64,000 bases of DNA from Clostridiales bacterium. GTDB taxonomy: Bacteria; Bacillota; Clostridia; Christensenellales; CAG-138. Positions 53,700 to 62,473 of this stretch are shown here, one piece after another (position 1 is the stretch's first letter; every line of letters begins with the position of its first letter). Below the pieces are notes generated by a model, which was not told where the DNA came from, searched no databases, and was given only the letters and a program-made list of their open reading frames with translations. The stretch is taken from NCBI GenBank assembly GCA_012517905.1, contig JAAYUE010000035.1:1-64000 (forward strand), in the 5' to 3' direction. The position numbers were made by a program, and so were the translations under genes.

Positions 53700-56264
53700 T
53701 TACTTTTTGCTGTAAGGCGTGTTTTCCAGCGGGAGTCTGGTGCGGAATACGCCGTCCCGGTTGTAGTATGCGTTCTGCACGGCGGGGGCGGTCGGAATCG
53801 AGCAGATTTCGCCGACGCCCTTCGCGCCGCAGGCAAGCCCGTCCTTTGTCGCCTTGCCGACGATGATGGGCCTGAGTTCCGGCGTCATGCTCGATTTGAA
53901 GAGGCCGAGCGTACCGAACTTTCGCATCGGCTTGCCGTTTTCCAGCGGGAAATCCTCCGTGAGCGCATAACCGAGGCTCATGACCACGCCGCCCTCGATC
54001 TGTCCTTCGAGCGCGACCGGGTTGACCGCGCGGCCGACGTCGTGCGCCGCCGTGACGCACGAAACGCGTCCGTCGTCGTCGAGCTCGACAACGTGCGTCG
54101 CGTAGCCGTAGGCGATGTGCGACGTCGGGTTCGGCTTATCCGAACCCATGGGGTCGGTCACGCCCTCGTATTCGCCGAGGAAACTCTGTCCCTCGAGCGC
54201 ATCCAGCGAACCTGCGCCGTCCAGAGCGGCCTTGACGAGCTTTGCCGCGCGCACGGCGGCCTCGCCCGTAAAGAGCGTCTGCCGCGAGGCGGTGGTGTTG
54301 CCCGCGTTCGGCGCGTTGGAAGTATCCGGCACGTGATAGACGATCTTTTCGAGCGGAAGGCCGGTGATCTCTTTGACAAACTGGGTCTGGACGGTGCCCA
54401 TGCCCTGACCGATGCAGGCGGCGGAGGAGTGCAGATGCAGCTTGCCGCCGAGCACCTCGATCCGGCAGCGGCCGACGTCCGGCACGCCTACGCCGAGGCC
54501 GCTGTTTTTCATTGCGCAGGCGATGCCCGCTTTGGGGTTGCGCTCGAGAATCGGGCGCACTGCGTCGAGCGTTTCCACCAGCGCGGTGGTTTCGTCCGCA
54601 AACTGTCCGTTTGGCAGCACCTGACCCGGACGGATGGCGTTTTTATAGCGAAACTCAAACGGCGTCATGCCGACGAGATCCGCGAGCTGGTTGAGATTGC
54701 ACTCCGTGGCAAAGCAGCTCTGCGTGACGCCGAATCCGCGAAACGCGCCGCCCGGCGGGTTGTTGGTGTAGTAGGCGTAGCCCTCGATGTCCACGTCCTG
54801 ATAGTCGTAGGGACCGGCCGCGTGGGTACAGGCGCGCTGGAGCACCGGTCCGCCGAGAGAGGCGTACGCACCGCTGTCGGCTATGATGCGCGCGCGCATG
54901 GCGGTGAGCTTGCCCGTTTCGTCGCAGGCGGTGGTGAAGTCCATCTCCATCGCGTGGCGCTTGGGATGGATGAGCAGGCTGTCCGTGCGCGTGAAGCGCA
55001 CCTTGACCGGACGCTGGAGCAGATAGCAGGCAAGCGCCGCGTGGTGCTGAACGCTCATGTCCTCCTTGCCGCCAAAACCGCCGCCGATCATCATGGCCGT
55101 GACGCGCACCTGCTCCGGCGGGAGGCCGAGCAGCGCCGCGCATTCCTTGCGCGTTTGATACACGCCCTGGTCGCCGCTGAAGATATGCACGCCGTCGCCT
55201 TCCGGCTCGGCAACCGCGCATTCCGGCTCCAGAAACGCATGGTCGGTAAACGGCACGCTGTAGTGGTTTGTCACCACATGCGCGCTGTTTTGAATGACTT
55301 CGTCCGCGTTTCCGCGCTTGACAAACTGATAGGACAGCAGATTGTCCTGCCGATCCGAGTGCACGAGCAGCGCGCCGTCCTTTCGCGCGGCGTCCGCCGA
55401 GAGAACAGGGGTAAGCGGCTCGTATTCCACCGAAACGGCGGCTTTGCCCGCGTCGAGCGCAGCGGGGGATTCCGCGACGACGAGCGCGACGGCGTCGCCC
55501 AGAAAGTGCGTGACGGCGCCGACGGGGATCATGACGTCGTAGTCCTGCACGAGATGGCCGATCTTTTTTGCGCCGGGCACGTCGTCCGCCGTGAAGACGG
55601 CGACCACGCCGGGCACTTCCTTCGCCGCGGCGGTGTCGATGGAGCGCACCCTGGCGCGCGGATGCGCGCTGCGCACCGCGGAGGCGATCAGCATGCCGGG
55701 CAGGTGGATGTCGTCGGCATACATCGCGGTTCCGAGCGTCTTATCGACGACTTCGATGCGGCGGATGCTGTCGCCGACCGTGCCGGGCAGCTCGCCGGAG
55801 GGGACCGCAGTATGTTCACGAAAGAGTTTCGCGGCGAGCAGAATCGCTTCTTCGATCTTCTTATAGCCCGTGCAGCGACAGATGTTGTTTTTGATCGCAT
55901 CCTTGACCTCGGCGGGCGTGGGATCGGGATTGCGGTCGATCAGCCCTTTGGCGCTGATGACCATGCCGGGCGTGCAAAAGCCGCACTGCACCGCGCCGCA
56001 GGAGGAGAACGCATAGGCATACACATCCCGTTCGCGTGCGGAAAGACCCTCGACGGTAACGATGGATTTTCCGTCGAGCCGATCCGTCTGCTGGACGCAC
56101 GCTTTCGTCGGCTTGCCGTCGATGAGCACCATGCAGGTTCCGCAGGCGCCCTCCGAGCAGCCGTTTTTCACGCTGGTGAGCAGCAGGGTGTCCCGCAGGA
56201 ACGGGAGCAGTTTTTGATTCTGGTCAACGGCGATGGGTTGCCCGTTGACGGTGAGCATTGCCAT
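53700..56264 (-). CDS. Xanthine-dehydrogenase-family molybdenum hydroxylase with fused 2Fe-2S domain (XdhD-like)
   Basis: The 854 residues form two N-terminal [2Fe-2S] modules (GCSEGACGTCM with a fourth Cys near 57; then CGAVQCGFCTPGM and CRCTGY) and, from about 165, the molybdopterin domain with GGGFGGKED and the GEAAVRAAK and CGAKGVGE segments. It oxidises purines or related N-heterocycles. There is no FAD domain, as in E. coli XdhD, whose gene also lies with ygfK and ssnA. That neighbourhood is a marker of selenium-dependent molybdenum hydroxylases with a labile, non-selenocysteine Se. AGGGGGAGA precedes the ATG. Confidence 0.9.
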   Translation of the reverse strand: MAMLTVNGQPIAVDQNQKLLPFLRDTLLLTSVKNGCSEGACGTCMVLIDGKPTKACVQQTDRLDGKSIVTVEGLSARERDVYAYAFSSCGAVQCGFCTPGMVISAKGLIDRNPDPTPAEVKDAIKNNICRCTGYKKIEEAILLAAKLFREHTAVPSGELPGTVGDSIRRIEVVDKTLGTAMYADDIHLPGMLIASAVRSAHPRARVRSIDTAAAKEVPGVVAVFTADDVPGAKKIGHLVQDYDVMIPVGAVTHFLGDAVALVVAESPAALDAGKAAVSVEYEPLTPVLSADAARKDGALLVHSDRQDNLLSYQFVKRGNADEVIQNSAHVVTNHYSVPFTDHAFLEPECAVAEPEGDGVHIFSGDQGVYQTRKECAALLGLPPEQVRVTAMMIGGGFGGKEDMSVQHHAALACYLLQRPVKVRFTRTDSLLIHPKRHAMEMDFTTACDETGKLTAMRARIIADSGAYASLGGPVLQRACTHAAGPYDYQDVDIEGYAYYTNNPPGGAFRGFGVTQSCFATECNLNQLADLVGMTPFEFRYKNAIRPGQVLPNGQFADETTALVETLDAVRPILERNPKAGIACAMKNSGLGVGVPDVGRCRIEVLGGKLHLHSSAACIGQGMGTVQTQFVKEITGLPLEKIVYHVPDTSNAPNAGNTTASRQTLFTGEAAVRAAKLVKAALDGAGSLDALEGQSFLGEYEGVTDPMGSDKPNPTSHIAYGYATHVVELDDDGRVSCVTAAHDVGRAVNPVALEGQIEGGVVMSLGYALTEDFPLENGKPMRKFGTLGLFKSSMTPELRPIIVGKATKDGLACGAKGVGEICSIPTAPAVQNAYYNRDGVFRTRLPLENTPYSKK

Positions 56265-56330
56265 GAAATCTCCCCCTTGAAGACTGGTTCCGAATCCGTT
56301 TGGGTCGGCCGATGCGGCTTTCAGAACGAA

Positions 56331-59300
56331 TCAGAACAGATAGCTGTAGTCCCAGATGACCGCGTTGATGATCTTTTCGATATCCGGGTCGATCGCGTTG
56401 GCGCCGAGCCTGATGGTGGACACCTCGTCGAGACGGAGTTTAATCCTGCCGCCGCCGAGCACGAAGAACCCTTTGTTCTCGCTCTCGTCGAACTCCTTCT
56501 CGGTGGAGAAGAAGGTGAATTTTTCCTTGTAAGGCGCGCTGTCGTAGGGGCAGAACACCGTGCAGTTGCCGCACTCGTTGCACATGCGGTCCACATGGAT
56601 GATCTGCGGCATGTCCATGCCGTCCACGTCGATGGCGATGTTCGCGCGGTTCGGGCAGACTTGCACGCAGCACTCGCAGATGGTGGAGCACGCGAGGCAA
56701 CGCTCGGTCTCCTTGCCCGCGCTGTCGTAGACCGCGAGGGAACCCTGCTTGGCAAGGCAGTTCCCCTGGCAGGCCTTCGCCTCTTCGGGGACGGTGACGG
56801 CGTATTCGCCCACGATCGCGTCGGCGACCCTGCGCGCGTCCGCAATCGCCTCCACGACGGTTGCGGGGCCGCGGTTTGCGTCTCCGATGACGAAGACGTT
56901 CGGCTCGCTCGTTTCAAGCGTGTCGGCGTTGACGGCGACCTTTCCGCGCTCGGTGAGCGCGATGCCGTTGTCCGCAAAGTCCTTCGCCACGACTTTTTCG
57001 CCGATGGCGGAGACAAGCAGGGAGCAGGGGATGGAGACCAGCTCTTCCGTTTCGACGGAGGCGGGTCTGCCGCTGGCGTCCGGCTTGCCGAGCACGCACT
57101 TTTTGCACACGAGCATGCCGTCCCTGAGCGCAACGGGGTTGAGCAGCTCTTTGAATTCCACGCCTTCTTCGACGGCGAGCTGAAGCTCTTCTTCGTCCGC
57201 TGGCATATAGCGCTGCGAGCGGCGGTAGACGATGCTCGCGCTGGCGACGCCCTTGATGCGCTTTGCCGCGCGCGCCGCGTCCATGGCGGTGTTGCCGCCG
57301 CCGACGATGACGACATGCTCGCCGACGTCCTTGAGGGTCTCGCACTTATATTGTTCGAGGAAGTCGAGCACGTTTATGCTCTCGCCTTCCTGCAGCTTCA
57401 GCTCGCCGTGCGCCCACGCGCCCGTGGCGAAGACCACGTGCGTAAAGCCGCTCTTTTTCAGCTCCGCAACGCTCGGCGCGGTGGTGTTCGTCTTTATCTG
57501 CGCGCCCATGGCTTTGAGCAGATCGACGTCGCGATCCATCCCATAATCTCCGATGCGGAAGCCGGGAATGACATACCGCACGATGCCGCCAAGCTCGGCG
57601 CGCTTTTCAAACACGGTGACTTCGGCGCCCTGCCGGCCGAGCAGATAGCCGACCGCCATGCCCGCGGGGCCGCCGCCGACGACGGCGACGTTCGCGTCGG
57701 ACTTGCCCGTGGGCTTGAGCGAGCCGATAATGCTGTCGAAGCCTTCGCGCGCGGCGAGCAGCTTCGCGTCCCGGATGTGCACGCTCTCTTCATAAAACCC
57801 GCGCGTGCATTTATCCATGCAACGGTGCGAACAGATGCGCCCGGTGATGAACGGCAGCGGGTTGCGCTCGAGGATGAGCCTGAGTGCTTCGCCATACTTT
57901 TTGTCGCCGACGAGGCGGACGTATTCGGGAATGTCCTGATGGATCGGACAGCCGTGTTCGCAGGGTGCGATAAAGCAGTTTGTCAGCGGGACCTTGTCCC
58001 TGATTTTACGGACGGGCAGGGGCTTGACGGGCTTGACGTGCCGCTCGTCGGTGCGGGCGGCGCGCGCCAGATACGCGACCTTGCCGACAGACACGCCCTC
58101 GAACGGGCCGTAGTCTTCTTTTGCAAGCTTTTCGGCGATCTGCTTGGCGCGCTGATAACCGCCGGGCTTGAGCAGCGTGGTCGCCAGCGTGACGGGCCAG
58201 ATGCCCGCGTCGAACAGATCGGCGATGTTGTAAAAGTCTGCGCCGCCGGAGAAGGAGAGGCGCATCCTGCCATCGAATTCCCGGCTGATGCGGTGCGCCA
58301 GCTCGATGGTCAGCGGATAGAGCGAACGGCCGCTCATGTACATCTCGCTGCCGGGCAGTTCGCTTCTCGCGATGCCGACGGGGAATGTGTTGGTCAGCTT
58401 GAGGCCGAACTGCACGCCGTTTTCGCAGGCAAGATCCAGAAGGCGCTTGAACATCGGCACCGCGTCGCGATACTGCAGATCGTCGTTGAAATGAAAGTCG
58501 TCGAACACGAGATAATCGTATCCCATGTCGTCCATGGTCTTTCGCGCGAACTGGTACCCCAGCAGCGTGGGGTTGCATTTGACGAACGTATTGAGCCCCT
58601 TCTTGCCGATGAGGTAGCTTGCGATGCGCTCGATCTCCTGCGGCGGGCAGCCGTGGAGCGTGGAGAGCGTGATGGAAGAGCAGATGTTGGGCGACACGGC
58701 GTCGATGTATTTCGCGTCCACCTTCGTAAAGCGCGCGAGGTTTTCTTTTGCCCAGGCGCGGCATTCTTCCCAGATCGGCGTGCCAGAGGCGTTTTTCAGA
58801 CCCTCGATGAAGCGATCGATCTTCTCGCTCGTGATGCCCTCAAAATTGTAACCGACGCTCATGTTGAACATGAAGCCGTCCGGTTGACCGAGGTCGAACT
58901 CCCAGCTGAGCAGTTTGAGCGCGAACCATGCCTTGACGTATTCGTCGAACGCCTCGGGCACGCGAAGCTCGGTCGACCATTCGACGTTATAGCACTCGTC
59001 CTCCGCCAGAATACAGGGCTTGGAAACGGGAAGGTCCTCGCCGTCGAGCGTCTGCACGGTCTTGAGCTCGAAGAAGCGGCAGCCCGCGTAGTAGGCCGCG
59101 ACGATATTCTGCGAAAGCTGCGTATGCGGACCCGCGGCGGGACCGAAGGGCGTCTCGAGGTGCTCGCCGAACAGGTCAAGCATCTTGCCTTTTGGCGCGA
59201 CATACGGGCGGCGGATGCCGAACACGCTGCCCTGACTGCGCTCTTCGAGAATCCAATTCATCAATTCCGCAAAGGGAATGGGGGTCATTCGGTCGGACAT
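56331..59300 (-). CDS. ygfK: YgfK, putative selenate-reductase-type FeS/FAD oxidoreductase
   Basis: The 989 residues combine an N-terminal TIM-barrel-like region with DPYD/dihydroorotate-dehydrogenase flavour (PFGPAAGPHTQLSQNI), cysteine-rich FeS motifs (CEHGCPIHQDIP near 450; CSHRCMDKC), an FAD/NAD(P) region as in GltD (VVGGGPAGMAVGYLLGRQG near 540; VGGGNTAMDAARAA near 665), and C-terminal ferredoxin motifs (CECCVQVCPN, CNECGNCTVFC). This is the YgfK layout. It probably passes electrons between NAD(P)H and the hydroxylase. It lies between ssnA and the hydroxylase gene, 66 nt before the latter. Confidence 0.93.
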   Translation of the reverse strand: MSDRMTPIPFAELMNWILEERSQGSVFGIRRPYVAPKGKMLDLFGEHLETPFGPAAGPHTQLSQNIVAAYYAGCRFFELKTVQTLDGEDLPVSKPCILAEDECYNVEWSTELRVPEAFDEYVKAWFALKLLSWEFDLGQPDGFMFNMSVGYNFEGITSEKIDRFIEGLKNASGTPIWEECRAWAKENLARFTKVDAKYIDAVSPNICSSITLSTLHGCPPQEIERIASYLIGKKGLNTFVKCNPTLLGYQFARKTMDDMGYDYLVFDDFHFNDDLQYRDAVPMFKRLLDLACENGVQFGLKLTNTFPVGIARSELPGSEMYMSGRSLYPLTIELAHRISREFDGRMRLSFSGGADFYNIADLFDAGIWPVTLATTLLKPGGYQRAKQIAEKLAKEDYGPFEGVSVGKVAYLARAARTDERHVKPVKPLPVRKIRDKVPLTNCFIAPCEHGCPIHQDIPEYVRLVGDKKYGEALRLILERNPLPFITGRICSHRCMDKCTRGFYEESVHIRDAKLLAAREGFDSIIGSLKPTGKSDANVAVVGGGPAGMAVGYLLGRQGAEVTVFEKRAELGGIVRYVIPGFRIGDYGMDRDVDLLKAMGAQIKTNTTAPSVAELKKSGFTHVVFATGAWAHGELKLQEGESINVLDFLEQYKCETLKDVGEHVVIVGGGNTAMDAARAAKRIKGVASASIVYRRSQRYMPADEEELQLAVEEGVEFKELLNPVALRDGMLVCKKCVLGKPDASGRPASVETEELVSIPCSLLVSAIGEKVVAKDFADNGIALTERGKVAVNADTLETSEPNVFVIGDANRGPATVVEAIADARRVADAIVGEYAVTVPEEAKACQGNCLAKQGSLAVYDSAGKETERCLACSTICECCVQVCPNRANIAIDVDGMDMPQIIHVDRMCNECGNCTVFCPYDSAPYKEKFTFFSTEKEFDESENKGFFVLGGGRIKLRLDEVSTIRLGANAIDPDIEKIINAVIWDYSYLF

Positions 59301-59394
59301 GGGAGGCCTCCTTATTCCTATATCTTATCGTGTTGCTGTCGGTCGGTTGTGCCTGCAACGGTTTTTTTTCGCGTAGTGCCGACTTGGCGGCGTT

Positions 59395-60723
59395 TCAGCC
59401 GTTGATGGTCTGCCAGAGCCTGGCGGAGCTCTCGCGGCAGGCCTGCATGACGGCCTTTTCATCCGCGACGAGCACTTTGCGGTCCTTCATAAGAACCTTG
59501 CCGTTGCAGACGGTGGTGACCACGCTGCGTCCGTTCATGCCAAAGAGGATATGGCCGTTGACGTTGCCGCCGTCCATCGGCGTGAGCGGGTCGTAGTCGG
59601 TGACGATCACGTCCGCATACGCGCCCGCTTTGAGCACGCCGAGCGGGCGGTTGAAGAAACGGCCCGCGATGCGGGGGTTGTTCTCAAACAGCATGGCCGG
59701 AATCTCCGCCCACGCGACGGTCGGGTCGCAGAGGTTGTGCTTGTGGATGATGTTGCCGACCTTGTAGCTCTCGATCATGTCGTTCGTGTAGCCGTCGGTG
59801 CCGAGGCCGAGCAGAATGCCCTCGGCAAAGAGGCGGATGACGGGACCGCAGCCGACCGCATTGCCCATGTTGGACTCGGGGTTGTGCACGACCATCGTGT
59901 CCGTCTCCCTGAGCAGCGCCATCTCGGCGGGGCTGACGTGCACGCAGTGGATGGCCAGCGTTTTCTCGCCGAGCACGCCGGTTTCAAACAGGCGTTCCAC
60001 GATGCGCTTGCCGTACTTTTTAAGAGAATCGATCTGGTCGCCGGGGCCTTCCGCAACGTGGACGTGGAAACCGGTGGTGGAAGGGACGTGCTTTTTGCAC
60101 AGCGCGAGCGTTTCGTCCGAGAGCGTGAACGCGGCGTGCAGGCCCATCATGCCCTTGAGCATGTCGCTCTCGTCCGTCGCGGCGCGCTGAATCATGCGCG
60201 CGTTTTCGAGGACGGCCTGCTGCATCTTTTCGGCGCCGTCGCGATCGGAGACCTCATAGCAAAGGCTCGTGCGAACGCCGAGCTCTTTTGCCGCGTCCGC
60301 CAGCGTGTCGAGGCTACCGGGGATGTCGTAATAGCTCGCGTGATGGTCGAAGACCGTGGTCACGCCGTTTTTGATGCAGTCGATATAGACGGCATAGGCG
60401 GAAAGGCGGTCGTTTTCCTTCGTGAGCAGGCGGTCGATCTTCCACCACATGCCCTCGAGGATGTCGTTGAAATCGTGGGGGTTGTATCCCTTGATGGAAA
60501 GTCCGCGCGCAAACGCACTGTAGATATGGTTGTGCGTATTGACCAGCCCGGGCATGATCACGCCGCCGTCGGCGTCGATCCACTCCGCCTTCGGATAGCT
60601 CCTTTTCAGTTCGCTTGTGGTCCCTGTTTCTACGATGAGGTTGCCTTCGATGGCGACCGCGCCGTTTTCAATATACCTGCCGTTGTCTCTCGTGACGAGT
60701 CTGCCGTTTCCGATGAGCAGCAT
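59395..60723 (-). CDS. ssnA: SsnA, putative aminohydrolase
   Basis: Amidohydrolase-superfamily protein of 442 residues. Metal ligands are visible in NTHNHIYSAFARG near residue 62, HVHVAEG near 222, HCVHVSP near 260 and LGTDGYTND near 315. The superfamily deaminates purines, pyrimidines and related rings; the SsnA substrate is not established. ssnA with ygfK and the hydroxylase is a recurrent trio in selenium-dependent purine catabolism. GGGAG precedes the ATG. It is the first gene of this minus-strand operon. Confidence 0.94.
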   Translation of the reverse strand: MLLIGNGRLVTRDNGRYIENGAVAIEGNLIVETGTTSELKRSYPKAEWIDADGGVIMPGLVNTHNHIYSAFARGLSIKGYNPHDFNDILEGMWWKIDRLLTKENDRLSAYAVYIDCIKNGVTTVFDHHASYYDIPGSLDTLADAAKELGVRTSLCYEVSDRDGAEKMQQAVLENARMIQRAATDESDMLKGMMGLHAAFTLSDETLALCKKHVPSTTGFHVHVAEGPGDQIDSLKKYGKRIVERLFETGVLGEKTLAIHCVHVSPAEMALLRETDTMVVHNPESNMGNAVGCGPVIRLFAEGILLGLGTDGYTNDMIESYKVGNIIHKHNLCDPTVAWAEIPAMLFENNPRIAGRFFNRPLGVLKAGAYADVIVTDYDPLTPMDGGNVNGHILFGMNGRSVVTTVCNGKVLMKDRKVLVADEKAVMQACRESSARLWQTING

Positions 60724-60785
60724 GGGCTTGTTCTCCCTTCCAGATATGCAGTTAAGTGGAATAAAACTTGCAGAATGACAAGATT

Positions 60786-60815
60786 ATTATACTATACCGT
60801 TTTCGCGCGGCGCAA
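60786..60815 (-). promoter_or_regulatory. Promoter of ssnA-ygfK-xdh
   Basis: Minus-strand -35 TTGCGC (60810-60815), 18-nt spacer, perfect -10 TATAAT (60786-60791), about 60 nt before the ssnA ATG. Confidence 0.6.
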
Positions 60816-60899
60816 TACGACAGGCTCATAATATACAAAAATATTTCGGGCACAATAATTTTGTTCAGCGCTATTTTTTACTGTACATTTTCAGATTTT

Positions 60900-60936
60900 A
60901 ACGATATGATGAGTTGTATCCTCGTTTGATATCGTT
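60900..60936. promoter_or_regulatory. Inverted repeat in the ssnA / threonine-synthase-like divergent region
   Basis: AACGATAT (60900-60907) and ATATCGTT (60929-60936) form a perfect 8-bp inverted repeat with a 21-nt spacer, which is operator-like. No clear promoter for the rightward gene was found. Confidence 0.35.
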
Positions 60937-60974
60937 TTGAGGAAATTTATCAAATGTAAAATTGGAGTGTTCTG

Positions 60975-62210
60975 ATGAAGCGCGTTGCAGGTTATCGCTG
61001 TACCATCTGCAAAAAGGAATATCCGTTTGGTCCGGAGCTGATGACCTGTCCGTCCTGCGGAGAAAAGGGTATTCTGGACATCGTATACGACTATTCCGAG
61101 ATCAAATCCGTTTTTTCAAAAGAGACGCTCAAACACGATCACGACAACAGCATGTGGCGCTATCGCGCCCTGATGCCGATCAAAGGCGAAGGACTCGGCG
61201 ACTTTCTGCGCATCGGCTGGACGCCGCTGTACCGCTCGCTGCGCCTTTGCCACCAGATTGGCCTGGATACGCTGTATATCAAAGACGACGGACTGAACCC
61301 CACCGGCTCGCTCAAGGATCGCGCCAGCGGCGTCGCCGTCGCAAAAGCCATCGAGCTGGGGTACGACACCATCAGCTGCTCCTCGACCGGCAACGCGGCG
61401 AGCTCCTGCGCGGGCAACGCGGCGCGCATGGGGCTCAAGACCGTAATCTTCGTGCCGGAGCGGGCGCCCATCGGCAAGGTCGCGCAGCTTCTCATCTTCG
61501 GCGCGAACGTCGTCTCCGTCAAGGGCGACTATCGCCAGACGTTTGAATTGAGCAAGGCCGCCATCGAAAAGTGGGGCTTTTATAACCGCAACGCCGGCAT
61601 CAACCCCGTGATGACGGAAGGGAAGAAGACCGTCGCGCTGGAGATCGCCGAGCAGCTCAACTGGAATCCGACGGACTGGGTCGCAATCTCCGTTGGGGAC
61701 GGCTGCACGATCGGCGGCGTATACAACGGCTTTTACGATTTGCTCAGGCTTGGCATGATCGAGCGCATTCCGAAGATCCTCGGCGTACAGTCCACGGGCT
61801 GCTGCCCGTTTGTGGACGCGGATGCGCGGGGCGGAGAGCTGGTGCCGACGCCGGAAAACACGCTGGCGGACAGCATCGCCGTCGGCGTTCCGCGAAACCC
61901 GATCAAGGCGCAGCGTGCGGTCAAAGAAAGCGGCGGCGCCTGGATCGCCGTTTCAGACGAGGAGATTTTGGACGCGATGCGCCTGCTCGGACGAACCGAG
62001 GGCGTGTTCGGCGAACCCGCGGGGGTCACCGCAACGGCGGGCGTCAAAGCGGCGGTCGCCGGCGGCTTGATCCAATCGCACGAGAGCGTGACGGTCGTCT
62101 CGACCGGAAGCGGGCTCAAGGATGTGAAAAACGCCATGCTCGCGGCGGGCGAACCATTCAAATGCGAGCCGGACATCGCGGCGCTGGAGGCCAGCGGGCG
62201 CATCCGCTGA
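60975..62210 (+). CDS. Threonine-synthase-family PLP enzyme with N-terminal zinc ribbon
   Basis: Fold-type II PLP enzyme of 411 residues. A zinc ribbon comes first (CTICKKEYPFGPELMTCPSCG), then the PLP lysine motif NPTGSLKDRASGVAV near residue 110 and the glycine loop SCSSTGNAASSCAGNAA near 136, with STGSGLKD near the end. This is closest in layout to threonine synthase. It lies divergent from a purine-type catabolic operon where E. coli has another type II PLP enzyme, diaminopropionate ammonia-lyase, so a catabolic role is possible. GGAG lies 8 nt before the ATG. Confidence 0.85.
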   Translation: MKRVAGYRCTICKKEYPFGPELMTCPSCGEKGILDIVYDYSEIKSVFSKETLKHDHDNSMWRYRALMPIKGEGLGDFLRIGWTPLYRSLRLCHQIGLDTLYIKDDGLNPTGSLKDRASGVAVAKAIELGYDTISCSSTGNAASSCAGNAARMGLKTVIFVPERAPIGKVAQLLIFGANVVSVKGDYRQTFELSKAAIEKWGFYNRNAGINPVMTEGKKTVALEIAEQLNWNPTDWVAISVGDGCTIGGVYNGFYDLLRLGMIERIPKILGVQSTGCCPFVDADARGGELVPTPENTLADSIAVGVPRNPIKAQRAVKESGGAWIAVSDEEILDAMRLLGRTEGVFGEPAGVTATAGVKAAVAGGLIQSHESVTVVSTGSGLKDVKNAMLAAGEPFKCEPDIAALEASGRIR

Positions 62211-62341
62211 GCGCGCTTTTCTTCGCCGAACGGCCGCGCCGCGTGGTATTGCACGCGCTGTTACAACTGAATCAACGAAATTCCGGATTCTCCGCTAAAC
62301 GATCTTACGGCCGCGATATTGCATGAATTTACGCGAAAAAG

Positions 62342-62370
62342 TGGCTTGCAGGCACAATATCTGGTATAAT
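62342..62370 (+). promoter_or_regulatory. Promoter of the BMP transporter operon
   Basis: -35 TGGCTT (62342-62347), 17-nt spacer, -10 TATAAT (62365-62370) with an extended TGG before it. The leader is about 100 nt, with a small CACC/GGTG hairpin and no recognised riboswitch. Confidence 0.65.
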
Positions 62371-62473
62371 ACCCTTTGTTTTTGAAATATTAATCGGTAT
62401 TTAAGCCTATAAAACGGTTGTGCCACCGGTTGACTGGTGTTACAATAAATCAAACTTTAGTAGGAGGAAAACC

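Noticed and set aside
54042-59405. 1787-aa plus-strand ORF over xdh and ygfK
   Set aside because: Antisense to two clearly identified genes; length comes from codon bias of the real strand.
62371-62473. Purine riboswitch before the BMP gene
   Set aside because: The conserved purine-aptamer core bases and three-way-junction stems are not visible.
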